A DNA stretch of 36,644 nucleotides. It comes from a virus. The position numbers were made by a program, and so were the translations under genes. The notes under the pieces are model-generated. The model made no database searches and was not told the DNA's origin. It saw only the letters and a program-made list of their open reading frames with translations. Below, piece after piece: positions 1-7,294 of the stretch. Every line of letters begins with the position of its first letter. Position 1 is the first letter of the stretch. Where the stretch lies: IMG/VR virus record IMGVR_UViG_3300002053_000049, positions 1-36,644 of that record; one strand, given 5' to 3'.

Positions 1-105
1 TACCAGTTCATGCAAGCTATGAAAGCCCACGCTGATAAGACAGGGAAGCCGTTCGGCGTTGGAATGATTCGCAATAAAGAATACTTCGGTCGTTTCGATT
101 GGCTG
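1..105. repeat. Direct repeat, left copy (contig-end duplication)
   Basis: Bases 1-105 are identical to 489-593. Coding sense continues across the right copy but not across this one: from about base 106 the sequence reads in a different frame that joins smoothly to the downstream gene. This copy therefore looks like a misplaced fragment at the assembly edge, not a phage terminal repeat. The right end of the window does not match it. Confidence 0.85.
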
Positions 106-674
106 CTAAGGGATTGCCCAGCGAGACACCCGTTACAGTTTTCCGCTATTATGGTGGGACAGTTGAAACCACAACAAAGCACCTTCCAGGGCAGCATGAT
201 CAAAAGACCCATGGGCGGCGGGGTGGGGGAAAGAGTCGTGTTTCCGCCATACCCAGAGAACACGATCTGGACGAAGATAAAGGATTTCATCGTTTCATCG
301 AAAGCCAGATCCCAGGTGCCAAGATGTGGTATGGGCAGCCAACGAAGGGCGGTCCTTGGGCTGGCCGGCTGCCTGGCTTGTTTGTGAAAGATAAGCAAGG
401 GACAGAGCTCCGATTGTGGGTCGAAGATCACCCAGGCGCCACGATTCTATATTCTATCGAAAAGAAGCCGGCAAAAGGCGCTCTGGGATACCAGTTCATG
501 CAAGCTATGAAAGCCCACGCTGATAAGACAGGGAAGCCGTTCGGCGTTGGAATGATTCGCAATAAAGAATACTTCGGTCGTTTCGATTGGCTGAATACTT
601 CGGTCGTTTCGATTGGCTCCAATATGCCGGAAAAGAGATCCCGGGCTACCAGGGGCCGCAGTTTGACGGTGTAA
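99..674 (+). CDS. Polyvalent/head-associated protein, 5' part (broken by duplication)
   Basis: This is the amino-terminal portion of the gene that continues to 2116; real coding sense runs from about 106 to 593. The start given is only the first start codon in the visible frame. The true start lies upstream, beyond the repeat that caps the window. It holds the first copy of the KHLPGQHDQKTHG motif at 177-215, followed by a Gly/Arg-rich linker. A globular stretch of about 120 residues follows (around WYGQPTKGGPW and ELRLWVEDHPGATILYSIEKK), which I do not recognise. The last 27 codons before 674 are an artefact of the tandem duplication at 568-618. Together with the next entry it forms one protein whose carboxyl end is a zincin protease. 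Confidence 0.6.
   Translation: MAAKGLPSETPVTVFRYYGGTVETTTKHLPGQHDQKTHGRRGGGKSRVSAIPREHDLDEDKGFHRFIESQIPGAKMWYGQPTKGGPWAGRLPGLFVKDKQGTELRLWVEDHPGATILYSIEKKPAKGALGYQFMQAMKAHADKTGKPFGVGMIRNKEYFGRFDWLNTSVVSIGSNMPEKRSRATRGRSLTV
177..215 (+). repeat. His-rich linker motif, copy 1
   Basis: Encodes KHLPGQHDQKTHG followed by a Gly/Arg-rich linker. It is the first of six copies found in two proteins. Confidence 0.9.
489..593. repeat. Direct repeat, right copy
   Basis: Second copy of the 105-bp repeat that opens the window. It lies inside the coding region that begins near base 106 and encodes a stretch around NKEYFGRFDWL. It is probably the genuine location of this sequence. Confidence 0.85.
568..618. 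repeat. 25-bp tandem duplication that breaks the reading frame
   Basis: Bases 568-592 are repeated as 594-618, with a single G between them. Removing 26 bases joins the frame that ends at 674 with the frame that runs to 2116 into one open reading frame across the junction (NKEYFGRFDWL then QYAGKEIPG). The duplication is thus the direct cause of the frame break. It is more likely an assembly error than a real mutation, because both halves are otherwise intact. Confidence 0.8.
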
Positions 675-2116
675 TCTACGTGCCCAGACAGGAAACCCGG
701 AAGCACCTGCAAGGGCAGCACGATCAAAAGACCCATGGCAAGCGGGGATCGAGTTCGGACGACTCTTTCCTGGATGGGCTGGAAGGACGCCCAGGGCTCG
801 AGCGAGTGATTCGGGCAATGTCCCAGGCGGTCTATCGGAGTTCGAAAGACAATCGACCGGTTATTTCCGAGATTTACAGGGTTGGCCGGCAGAATACCCG
901 TAAGTTCAGCGATACGGAGCTCTTGCGCCTGGCGCAGATCCTGGCGAAAGAAGCTATGGATCCGCTTACGAATGAGCTCCGCAGCCGATCGATCGGGGCA
1001 GCAGCTGGGGGATTGGTCAATTCTGTCAGCTCCACTTTCGAAGTTGAAATAAAACACCTGCCAGGTCAACATGACCAAAAGACACATGGGCGCTGGGCAG
1101 GTGGGGATCAATTCCAGGCAAAGCCGGCACCTGGGCAGCTGGGCTTCGAAGAGTTGGTCGGTGTAGAAGGATCTTTTCCCGAGCTGATGCCAACGAAGCC
1201 AGAGCGGCAGCCGAAGCCAATAAAACAGCGTTTCAATTCTGCGGAGGATCTACGCCTGGCAATCCTGGACGTTCGGAAGCAATTCCGGGATGAAGATCGG
1301 GAAGCACAACAGTATTGGAATCAATTGTATGTAGCACAAACCAACGATCCAATGTTGCATGAGGATCCGGCCTGGGCAGCTGAATATAAGCGCGCCTGGG
1401 ATGACGCTAGGGCAAAATCTAAGCGCAATTTCGAAGCGACCGATTACATCATAGAAAATTATCTGCGAGTTGACAATCCGCTTACTGAAGATTACTTGGT
1501 CCCCAGGCTGGATAAAGATACTATGATGTCAATAGGGGAAAAAGCAAGTCCAGCCGGCGAATCGTGGTATGTGATAAAAAAGGCTGATGCTCACCAGGCG
1601 ATCGGAGAGCTGCGATCGATTATCGATCGGGATGTGATTCCGGTTGGTCCTAAGTTCGGGCATATTTACGTAAACGGTACAGAAAACCGAAGCTATTGCG
1701 ATGTATATAATGGGATCTATATCGAGCGGCTGGGTACCCGAAATCGTTATTACAGCCACGACTCTAATTATAGGTTTACTCGAGATCAGATCTGGCATGA
1801 GATGGGGCACGTAATCGAAATGGGAGATCCTGGGATCCTGAAGCGAACGCTTGAGTTCTTCGATCAACGCACCCACAAAGAACAGCCGAAGTATTTCAGC
1901 GATTCAGCGATGCGAAATGAAAAGTTTAAGCGAGACAAGTTTATTGACAAGTACATGGGCAAGATCTATGACGGCAGCGGCTATAATACAACGGAGATCC
2001 TGTCCTGCGGCTTACAATACCTTTGCACTTATCCCGCCACGCTGGCAGAAGAGGATCCCGAATATTTCCGGCTGATCGTGGATATTATTCACGGTTACAG
2101 TTCGAAAAAATCGTGA
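587..2116 (+). CDS. Multidomain head-region protein with C-terminal zinc metallopeptidase
   Basis: Carboxyl part of the gene that begins before 106; the TTG used as start at 587 is unlikely to be the real start. It contains two copies of the His-rich linker motif (KHLQGQHDQKTHG at residues 39-51, KHLPGQHDQKTHG at 156-168), which separate a short helical segment from a long carboxyl domain. That domain carries the zinc protease signature HEMGH at residues 404-408, with Glu470 (TTEIL) a good third ligand, giving a zincin-type HExxH...E site. Nothing suggests a signal peptide. The position upstream of the prohead protease and capsid genes suggests a virion-associated or morphogenesis role. The peptidase could mature head proteins or act on host proteins after injection. 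The fold class is well supported; substrate and role are inference. Confidence 0.75.
   Translation: MAEYFGRFDWLQYAGKEIPGYQGPQFDGVIYVPRQETRKHLQGQHDQKTHGKRGSSSDDSFLDGLEGRPGLERVIRAMSQAVYRSSKDNRPVISEIYRVGRQNTRKFSDTELLRLAQILAKEAMDPLTNELRSRSIGAAAGGLVNSVSSTFEVEIKHLPGQHDQKTHGRWAGGDQFQAKPAPGQLGFEELVGVEGSFPELMPTKPERQPKPIKQRFNSAEDLRLAILDVRKQFRDEDREAQQYWNQLYVAQTNDPMLHEDPAWAAEYKRAWDDARAKSKRNFEATDYIIENYLRVDNPLTEDYLVPRLDKDTMMSIGEKASPAGESWYVIKKADAHQAIGELRSIIDRDVIPVGPKFGHIYVNGTENRSYCDVYNGIYIERLGTRNRYYSHDSNYRFTRDQIWHEMGHVIEMGDPGILKRTLEFFDQRTHKEQPKYFSDSAMRNEKFKRDKFIDKYMGKIYDGSGYNTTEILSCGLQYLCTYPATLAEEDPEYFRLIVDIIHGYSSKKS
701..739 (+). repeat. His-rich linker motif, copy 2
   Basis: Encodes KHLQGQHDQKTHG followed by a Lys/Arg/Gly/Ser linker. 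The only change from copy 1 is Pro4 to Gln. Confidence 0.9.
1052..1090 (+). repeat. His-rich linker motif, copy 3
   Basis: Encodes KHLPGQHDQKTHG, identical to copy 1 at protein level but with different codons. It precedes the metallopeptidase domain. Confidence 0.9.
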
Positions 2117-2140
2117 TAGAATGGATCTGGGAGGCTGGCA

Positions 2141-2392
2141 ATGATCAAATTACAGACCAAAGAGCCCCCAACGGGGGAAGATGTTACGATCACCGTTGAA
2201 AGTCTGAACGTCACAATCGAGGGCGGATCCGATATTTTTCAGGCTGAAATTATGATGGTTGCCGAAAATTTTGCTCCTGAAGGATACGTGCCCTACCTGG
2301 ACCTCGAGCTGATCAAAGATCTTCAGGAATACTTTCCGGGTGAAGTATCGGGCGATCTGGAAATCGAAAGCGATCCTGATAGGATCTACTAA
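2141..2392 (+). CDS. Hypothetical phage protein, 83 aa
   Basis: Small acidic protein with no motif I recognise. A good ribosome binding site (GGGAGG) lies eight bases before the ATG. The stop codon overlaps the next start by one base (TAATG), so it belongs to a translationally coupled string of small genes between the two multidomain proteins. Beta-rich segments (VTITVESLNVTIEGG) suggest a small structural protein; this is only an impression. Confidence 0.65.
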   Translation: MIKLQTKEPPTGEDVTITVESLNVTIEGGSDIFQAEIMMVAENFAPEGYVPYLDLELIKDLQEYFPGEVSGDLEIESDPDRIY

Positions 2393-2838
2393 TGCGCTTA
2401 CGTGTGCAAGCGATTATTCCCAGGGAATTACTTGGTAATCCGGCAGCTATTGAAAGAGCTGTAAACAACGCCCTGGACGCTTCGGCGCTGGATATCAAGA
2501 TCGATTTCGATGTTACTACTCAAACCTGGCGGCGTAGGCCGCGTTTTTTTATTCGGCGTGAGCCTGGGCAGCGCCTGATCTATACTGAAAATCGGATCTA
2601 TCGTTTCGTTTCAGGCGGCACCCGAGTTCGATATGCTACAATGACGCCTGATTTTAAGGCTAAAACAGTCGTTCGGGTTATTGCTTCTTACCCAGGGCGG
2701 GGGGGAAGGGCATTTATAAACAAGCGCAAACCACGCCCAGGAATAAAGGCTCGGAAGTTCTCGGAAGAGATCATAAAGAAGTGGCAGCCACGACTCCCAA
2801 CGATCTTCCAACGTGCGATCGATGCTGAGGTTTCATAA
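2392..2838 (+). CDS. Putative minor head/tail connector-type protein, 148 aa
   Basis: Basic protein that starts in a TAATG overlap with the preceding gene and ends in another TAATG overlap with the next. The middle is strongly basic (TWRRRPRFFIRREPG) and the carboxyl end (PGIKARKFSEEIIKKWQPRLPTIFQRAIDAEV) resembles in layout the carboxyl ends of HK97 gp10-like tail-completion proteins, where a Pro/Arg-rich loop precedes a helix. That similarity is weak and by eye only. A connector or head-associated role fits its place but is not shown. Confidence 0.65.
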   Translation: MRLRVQAIIPRELLGNPAAIERAVNNALDASALDIKIDFDVTTQTWRRRPRFFIRREPGQRLIYTENRIYRFVSGGTRVRYATMTPDFKAKTVVRVIASYPGRGGRAFINKRKPRPGIKARKFSEEIIKKWQPRLPTIFQRAIDAEVS

Positions 2839-3041
2839 TGTTATCGAAACCGTATAAGTGCAGGTCTTGTAAAATCGTGCTGGGGGAAAGCGATGGGCAG
2901 ATCTTGACGGTTGGACCGATCGTACTTCTCTTTACCACTACTTTTCGTTGCCAGAGCTGCGGCGGGATGTGTGTTTGGCGGCCGGCAACAAATAACGAGG
3001 CAAACGATGAGTCTAAGCCAGCTGGAAGTAGGGATGAGTAG
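2838..3041 (+). CDS. Small zinc-ribbon protein (Com-like layout), 67 aa
   Basis: Contains two CxxC pairs (YKCRSCK near residue 8 and FRCQSCGG near residue 37), a four-cysteine zinc ribbon. The layout resembles small phage Cys-rich proteins such as the Mu Com translational regulator, but the similarity is limited to the cysteine pattern. The start is coupled to the preceding stop (TAATG). The carboxyl end past the ribbon is polar and probably disordered, and overlaps the next gene. It may bind RNA or DNA, or simply stabilise a small virion component. Confidence 0.65.
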   Translation: MLSKPYKCRSCKIVLGESDGQILTVGPIVLLFTTTFRCQSCGGMCVWRPATNNEANDESKPAGSRDE

Positions 3042-3228
3042 CGATCACGCTCTTACACTCTTGACCGATCTAGAAAAATCAACGACAAAATCAAGGCGGA
3101 TCGGCAGCGATGAAAACGGGCTGCTGGTTGCCTGGCGCTTTAATGACGGCACTGAAGTACACCTGCGGCGGGAAAAACGCCCAGAGGGAGAGCGTTACTA
3201 TATTTACGAAATTGTGAATATAGGGTAA
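3007..3228 (+). CDS. Hypothetical protein, 73 aa
   Basis: I place the start at 3007 because a GAGG ribosome binding site lies six bases upstream and because sequence before this ATG in the same frame only shadows the zinc-ribbon gene. The encoded protein (MSLSQLEVGMSSDHALTLL at the start, then alternating charged and hydrophobic residues ending in YYIYEIVNIG) looks like a small alpha/beta protein, reminiscent of SmpA/BamE-like repeats in the 'G.s...v...lG' start. No function is assigned. It is the last gene before a terminator-like hairpin. Confidence 0.6.
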   Translation: MSLSQLEVGMSSDHALTLLTDLEKSTTKSRRIGSDENGLLVAWRFNDGTEVHLRREKRPEGERYYIYEIVNIG

Positions 3229-3296
3229 TATTCGAAATAGCCCAACGTGAAGCGAGTTCGCCAGGCCGGCATAAGGTCGGACAGTCTGGACATTGG

Positions 3297-3329
3297 CACC
3301 CAGGATTTTCTAGTATCCGGGTGTTTTTT
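3297..3329 (+). terminator. Rho-independent terminator or attenuator
   Basis: CACCCAGGAT (3297-3306) pairs with ATCCGGGTG (3315-3323), leaving one bulged base, and is followed at once by six T (3324-3329). It lies between the small-gene string and the large polyvalent gene, so transcription of the downstream genes would have to read through it or start between here and 3345. Confidence 0.6.
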
Positions 3330-3344
3330 GTTTGGAGTTGACTC

Positions 3345-6300
3345 ATGCCATGGCACATACAAAAGACTGAAAGCGGCTATTACGTTGTAGACGACAACGG
3401 GAGGCGATATAGCGAAAAGCCGCTATCTAAGCGAATGGCAAGCCGGCAGCTGCGCGCTATTTATGCTTCGAAGGCAAAAGATCTCGGGATTGTGCCAATC
3501 CTTCAGCGCCGGCCTCTCTGGCGAACGAAACATCTTCCAGGTCAACATGATCAGAGTACGCATAGTCCTACCGGAAGGGCAGCTCAGAAGCCCCAGCCCA
3601 CCGATCAGCGCGCCCAGGATGAAAAGCCAGCCGTTGAAATGGAGCCGATGGAAGCCCATTTCGAGCCCAGCCGGTGGGATAAGATGGATATCCCAGCCAG
3701 GAAAGACGAATGGGAAAAACTGAGCGAGGCGGAGCGGGATAAACAAGCCAATGCAATCGAGGGGATCTATAAAAATCAAAACGAGATCCTGGCAGACCTG
3801 GGGGAACGCCCAGCCTTTAAGGCAGGTAAAGTTCGTGAAACCATGGCTGAACGCCTGGCAGGTGCCAAGGATCTAATACCCGAGCAATCCTATTCCGAGA
3901 TCGAAACCATGACAACCGGGCTCGATCAGCTGCTAGACCTGCAAGGCGTATCCGAAGAGCTGCGCTACAAAATCGGCATGGAGTCGACCGATGCACTAAT
4001 CGCCCAGGAAGTTGAAAGCCTCGGGCGGGTGCTGGGTGATCACGGTATGGCTCATATTGGCGGGAATCTGAATTTTGCAACCGAAATGTTGCAGCAGCAC
4101 CCAATGGAGGACTCAACCGATCAATTGGCCGGCGTGGCGATCGCTACGATCTTCCACGATACCGGATATCTCACGGATCCCAGCCGGGCTTTTTTGGATG
4201 AAGGTCACCCGCGTTGGAGTAAGCAGCATTACGAAGAGAATATCAAGCCAATGGTCGAAGAGGCGCTGGGTGGGGAGGTTGCGGAATCGGTTGGGCACAT
4301 GATAGCGACTCATGCAGATACGAATATCGATTTCGACAAAGATCCTTACGGATCATCCGTAAGACTCGCTGATAACCTGGCTCTCTTCCAAAAAGAGAAG
4401 CTGCCTGGATTACTGCGCTATGTCCCAGAAAACAAACAAGCACTAGAAGAATTTGCGACCGGGAAAGTGGATTTCGAGGTCGCAAAGAAGCGGGTTATCG
4501 ATAACGTAAACAAGAGCTCGAATAGTCCCAAGGTGAAAGAACACCTGCTGAAAGCTGCCAACGAGTTGACACCGATCACCCCCAAGCTCACCTTGGGGAT
4601 GTTTGCCGGCGAAATTGTTCGTTTCGTCTGGCAAGGTGATCACATGGCGGTTTATTTGCGCCGGCAGCCAGATTTCGATATGCTTCAGAAGGTTTTGGAC
4701 CTGGGACAGAAGCAATTCGACAAGCTGATCAAGACTTATAAAAACAAATACACTTTTGACGAAAATCTCTTCGAAGATAATGTGCTCGAGTTAATGGGGG
4801 AAGGTGGAAAGCCGGTTCTAACAGCTTATGTTACAGCTGCTGAAAAAGCTATGAGGGCTCTATTCAACCGATTTCGGATCCCATTCTGGCGATTGAAACA
4901 TCTTCCAGGCCAGCATGATCAAATGAGACACGCACCGAATAAAGGATCTGGCGGGGGAGGCGATCGACCGTCTTATCTAATGAGCGAGGAAGCACCGAAG
5001 CATATTGGGAATCCGACCAAACGCTGGTTATGGACCAAGACAGCCAATAAGATCAATGCCATAAACCAGGAAATCCACGATCTTACAAACGACTATCGGG
5101 AAAAGAAGAGCTCTTACACCTGGGGGCAGTTGAAAAAGATCACCGACCGGATCGAAGAGCTCATACAGCAGCGAGCGCCTATGCTTCAGGAATTGGAAAG
5201 CTGGGGTCAGATCCCGATGAAATTTTCTGGAAACCTAAACCTGGGAGGTACACCGCTCGGATCCCAGATCCCGAAGCCGGATACTACGTCCGGGCTGCCG
5301 ATGTTTAAGGACTTTCGCAATCCCGAGATCCCGGAAGAGTTGCTGATCCTGATGGAATATAAGCACCTACCAGGCCAGCACCCCCAGGAACGCCACGGCT
5401 GGCGCTACGGCCAGGGTGCCAGCTTCTCACGGATGCGCCGTATCGCCAGGCAGCAGGGCGGGGAAGAGTGGTCCGAGTTCAAAAAGCGATTTTCTGGGCG
5501 GGGAGGGCTGCCGAAAGAGCTTCACCAGGCACAAATAGCCGTAAGATCTAGGCTTCAGAAGATCGAGAAGATCAAGGATCCCAAGGAACGAATAGCAGCT
5601 CTGAATGAGTTGGATAAAGCAATTGACGCGGCCGGCCTGGCTGGGCAAAGCAAAGCCAGGGTTGCCCGAGCACGTTTAGAAGCGAAACGGCAGCTGAAAA
5701 AATCTCGCTCCGAGGCTGGGGCAAAATACCCCACGAAATACGGGCAAACCACCCAGGCTTTCGGAGCGGATCCCAACAAGTCTTACGAGCTGAAATATCG
5801 GATTATGAGCCTGGAAGATGCGATCGCAAGCAATAACGCAGCCGGGGAAGTCAATCCGAATTACCTTCAGGAATTGCAGCCCAGGAAGCGAGAACGTGCA
5901 GCCTCCGAGCAGCAGGTCGATAAGATAGCAAAAGAGCTGAATCCCGAAGCCTTGCTGACAGATTTCCATACCCTGGACAAAGGACCGATGATCGTTGGGG
6001 AAGATAACATGGTCGAAGCTGGGAACGGGCGGATCCTGGCGCTCCGCAGGGCGAAAGAAATGTATTCCGATAACTGGCAGAAATACCAGAGTTCGCTAAA
6101 AGAGCACCTGGCAGAGGCCGGCTTGACCCCCAAGGATATCGAGGGAATCAAGGATCCGATCTTAGTACGCGAGCGGGTGGACAAGGGGATCGATCGAGTG
6201 GAGTTCGCCAGGGAGTCAAACAAACGCCCTGGGCTCGATATGTCACCCCTCGAGCTGGCGATCGAAGATACTACCAGGATCTCGAGCGGGATGCTTGACA

Positions 6301-6992
6301 CTTTATCAGTTGGGGAAGAGCAAACAATCGACCAGGCGCTCCGCAGCCGGCAGAACAGCAGTTTCGTTTCGAAGTTCGTTGGATCTCTGGACACAAACGA
6401 ACGTGCCTCCATCCTACGGGAAGATGGAAGCCTGAATCGGATGGGTCTATGGCGAATTAAGGCTGCTATCTTCTCGAAGGTATTTCCTGGGGAAGCTGGG
6501 CAGCGCCTGGCGGATACGTTCCTGGAAAGCCTGGATAGCGGCATAAAGAATTTTGAAAGCGCCTTATCCGCTTCCCTCCCCCAGATTGCCAAGGCTGAAA
6601 ATCTCGTTCGGACCGGTCGAAGGAAAAAGGATCTATCGCTCGCTAAGGATTTCGCTAAGGCGATAGATATGTTAGCCAGGCTGCGAGAAAATGGGATCTC
6701 AGTTCAGGACTATCTAGCGCAAGGATCCTTATGGAAATCGGAGCTGAACGCTGATCAGCGCCGGCTATTGAGTTATTTCGATGGAGTCTCGAGATCTCCG
6801 AAGGTCATGCGAGAGTTTTTCCGCAAGTATGCCAATCTGGTATCGAGCGCAGTTCCTACGGGTCAAAGTACGATGATTGATCTTGATCTGGGTAGATCTG
6901 GGTTGCTGGATCGACTTATCCCTGATCAGCCCGAAGCGATACCCGTTGAAATTCCTACTACTGTCCCAGCTGGGCAAGGGGCTATGCTATGA
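3345..6992 (+). CDS. Polyvalent protein: HD phosphohydrolase-like domain plus ddrB/ParB-like domain
   Basis: A 1,215-residue mosaic protein. It starts with MPWHIQKTESGYYVVDDNG, a module often seen at the start of phage head-region proteins. Motif copies at residues 62-74 (KHLPGQHDQSTHS), 518-530 (KHLPGQHDQMRHA) and 673-685 (KHLPGQHPQERHG) divide it. Between the first two is an HD-superfamily domain: His233, the His271-Asp272 pair (FHDTGY), His323 and Asp343 (RLADN) match metal ligands, so a phosphodiesterase or nucleotidase is likely. Residues 531-672 are helical and unrecognised. After the third motif, about residues 800-1000 (LQPRKRERAASEQQV, VEAGNGRILALRRA at 890-903) resemble the ddrB/ParB-like domain known in phage and plasmid polyvalent proteins, which may bind nucleotide or DNA. 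ATG has a GGAG site seven bases upstream. It overlaps the next gene by four bases. A packaged, injected effector is inferred. Confidence 0.85.
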   Translation: MPWHIQKTESGYYVVDDNGRRYSEKPLSKRMASRQLRAIYASKAKDLGIVPILQRRPLWRTKHLPGQHDQSTHSPTGRAAQKPQPTDQRAQDEKPAVEMEPMEAHFEPSRWDKMDIPARKDEWEKLSEAERDKQANAIEGIYKNQNEILADLGERPAFKAGKVRETMAERLAGAKDLIPEQSYSEIETMTTGLDQLLDLQGVSEELRYKIGMESTDALIAQEVESLGRVLGDHGMAHIGGNLNFATEMLQQHPMEDSTDQLAGVAIATIFHDTGYLTDPSRAFLDEGHPRWSKQHYEENIKPMVEEALGGEVAESVGHMIATHADTNIDFDKDPYGSSVRLADNLALFQKEKLPGLLRYVPENKQALEEFATGKVDFEVAKKRVIDNVNKSSNSPKVKEHLLKAANELTPITPKLTLGMFAGEIVRFVWQGDHMAVYLRRQPDFDMLQKVLDLGQKQFDKLIKTYKNKYTFDENLFEDNVLELMGEGGKPVLTAYVTAAEKAMRALFNRFRIPFWRLKHLPGQHDQMRHAPNKGSGGGGDRPSYLMSEEAPKHIGNPTKRWLWTKTANKINAINQEIHDLTNDYREKKSSYTWGQLKKITDRIEELIQQRAPMLQELESWGQIPMKFSGNLNLGGTPLGSQIPKPDTTSGLPMFKDFRNPEIPEELLILMEYKHLPGQHPQERHGWRYGQGASFSRMRRIARQQGGEEWSEFKKRFSGRGGLPKELHQAQIAVRSRLQKIEKIKDPKERIAALNELDKAIDAAGLAGQSKARVARARLEAKRQLKKSRSEAGAKYPTKYGQTTQAFGADPNKSYELKYRIMSLEDAIASNNAAGEVNPNYLQELQPRKRERAASEQQVDKIAKELNPEALLTDFHTLDKGPMIVGEDNMVEAGNGRILALRRAKEMYSDNWQKYQSSLKEHLAEAGLTPKDIEGIKDPILVRERVDKGIDRVEFARESNKRPGLDMSPLELAIEDTTRISSGMLDTLSVGEEQTIDQALRSRQNSSFVSKFVGSLDTNERASILREDGSLNRMGLWRIKAAIFSKVFPGEAGQRLADTFLESLDSGIKNFESALSASLPQIAKAENLVRTGRRKKDLSLAKDFAKAIDMLARLRENGISVQDYLAQGSLWKSELNADQRRLLSYFDGVSRSPKVMREFFRKYANLVSSAVPTGQSTMIDLDLGRSGLLDRLIPDQPEAIPVEIPTTVPAGQGAML
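3528..3566 (+). repeat. His-rich linker motif, copy 4
   Basis: Encodes KHLPGQHDQSTHS followed by a Pro/Gln/Ala-rich linker, before the HD domain. Confidence 0.9.
4896..4934 (+). repeat. His-rich linker motif, copy 5
   Basis: Encodes KHLPGQHDQMRHA followed by a Gly-rich linker (GSGGGG), after the HD domain. Confidence 0.9.
5361..5399 (+). repeat. His-rich linker motif, copy 6
   Basis: Encodes KHLPGQHPQERHG, the most divergent copy, before the ddrB/ParB-like half. The three His keep their five-residue spacing. Confidence 0.88.
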
Positions 6993-7294
6993 CGAAATCA
7001 GTTCCTAAACTTACGAAAAAGAAGCCAGATTGGTCGAAGGTGGATCCTGAAAGCCTTACGGCTGCCCTGAATTGGGACAAAATGGCACCAGCCGGCTACC
7101 TGGATATGGGTACCAAGAGCTTCGATCAGAGCAATATCATTATCACGAAGGATTCCAGTGGTGATTATCGTTGGATCCTGTTTAGTTCAAACGCTTTCGA
7201 GGATCGGGAAGCATGTTGGGACGCCCGACCCTCGCACGTTATCGCCGGGGCCTGGCCTGGATATTGGCACCTGCGATTATTCAGCTCTGCATGA
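6989..7294 (+). pseudogene. Prohead protease, amino-terminal part (frameshifted)
   Basis: ATGA overlap with the polyvalent gene sets the start. Residues around RWILFSSNAFEDRE match the amino-terminal strand-loop of the phage prohead serine protease family (FSSNAFEDRE is a typical signature). After EDRE (about base 7210) the frame departs from the family, and the remainder, ACWDARPSHVIAG onward, looks out of frame. The protease sense resumes in another frame as PGLDIGTCDY from about 7252. The intervening family segment, which usually carries the catalytic His next to a Trp, is shorter than expected. The defect is thus likely a deletion of some tens of bases with a frame change, either real or from assembly. 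Confidence 0.65.

Noticed and set aside
1-105. Terminal direct repeat of a complete phage genome
   Set aside because: The matching copy is internal (489-593) and the right end of the window does not match, so it is not a genome-end repeat.
10-387. Rightward frame of 125 codons at the window start
   Set aside because: Its first part is the duplicated repeat and its remainder is out of frame with the KHLPGQHDQKTHG copy.
428-1111. Leftward open frame of 227 codons
   Set aside because: It lies opposite the polyvalent gene and crosses the duplication, and its sequence is Pro/Arg/Ser-rich shadow coding with no motif or ribosome binding site.
177-5399. CRISPR-like repeat array
   Set aside because: Copies are hundreds of bases apart, have different codons and are coding; only the protein motif repeats.
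5867-6592. Leftward open frame of 241 codons
   Set aside because: It lies opposite the ddrB/ParB-like region, which has clear family blocks. Ser/Arg-rich composition marks it as a shadow.
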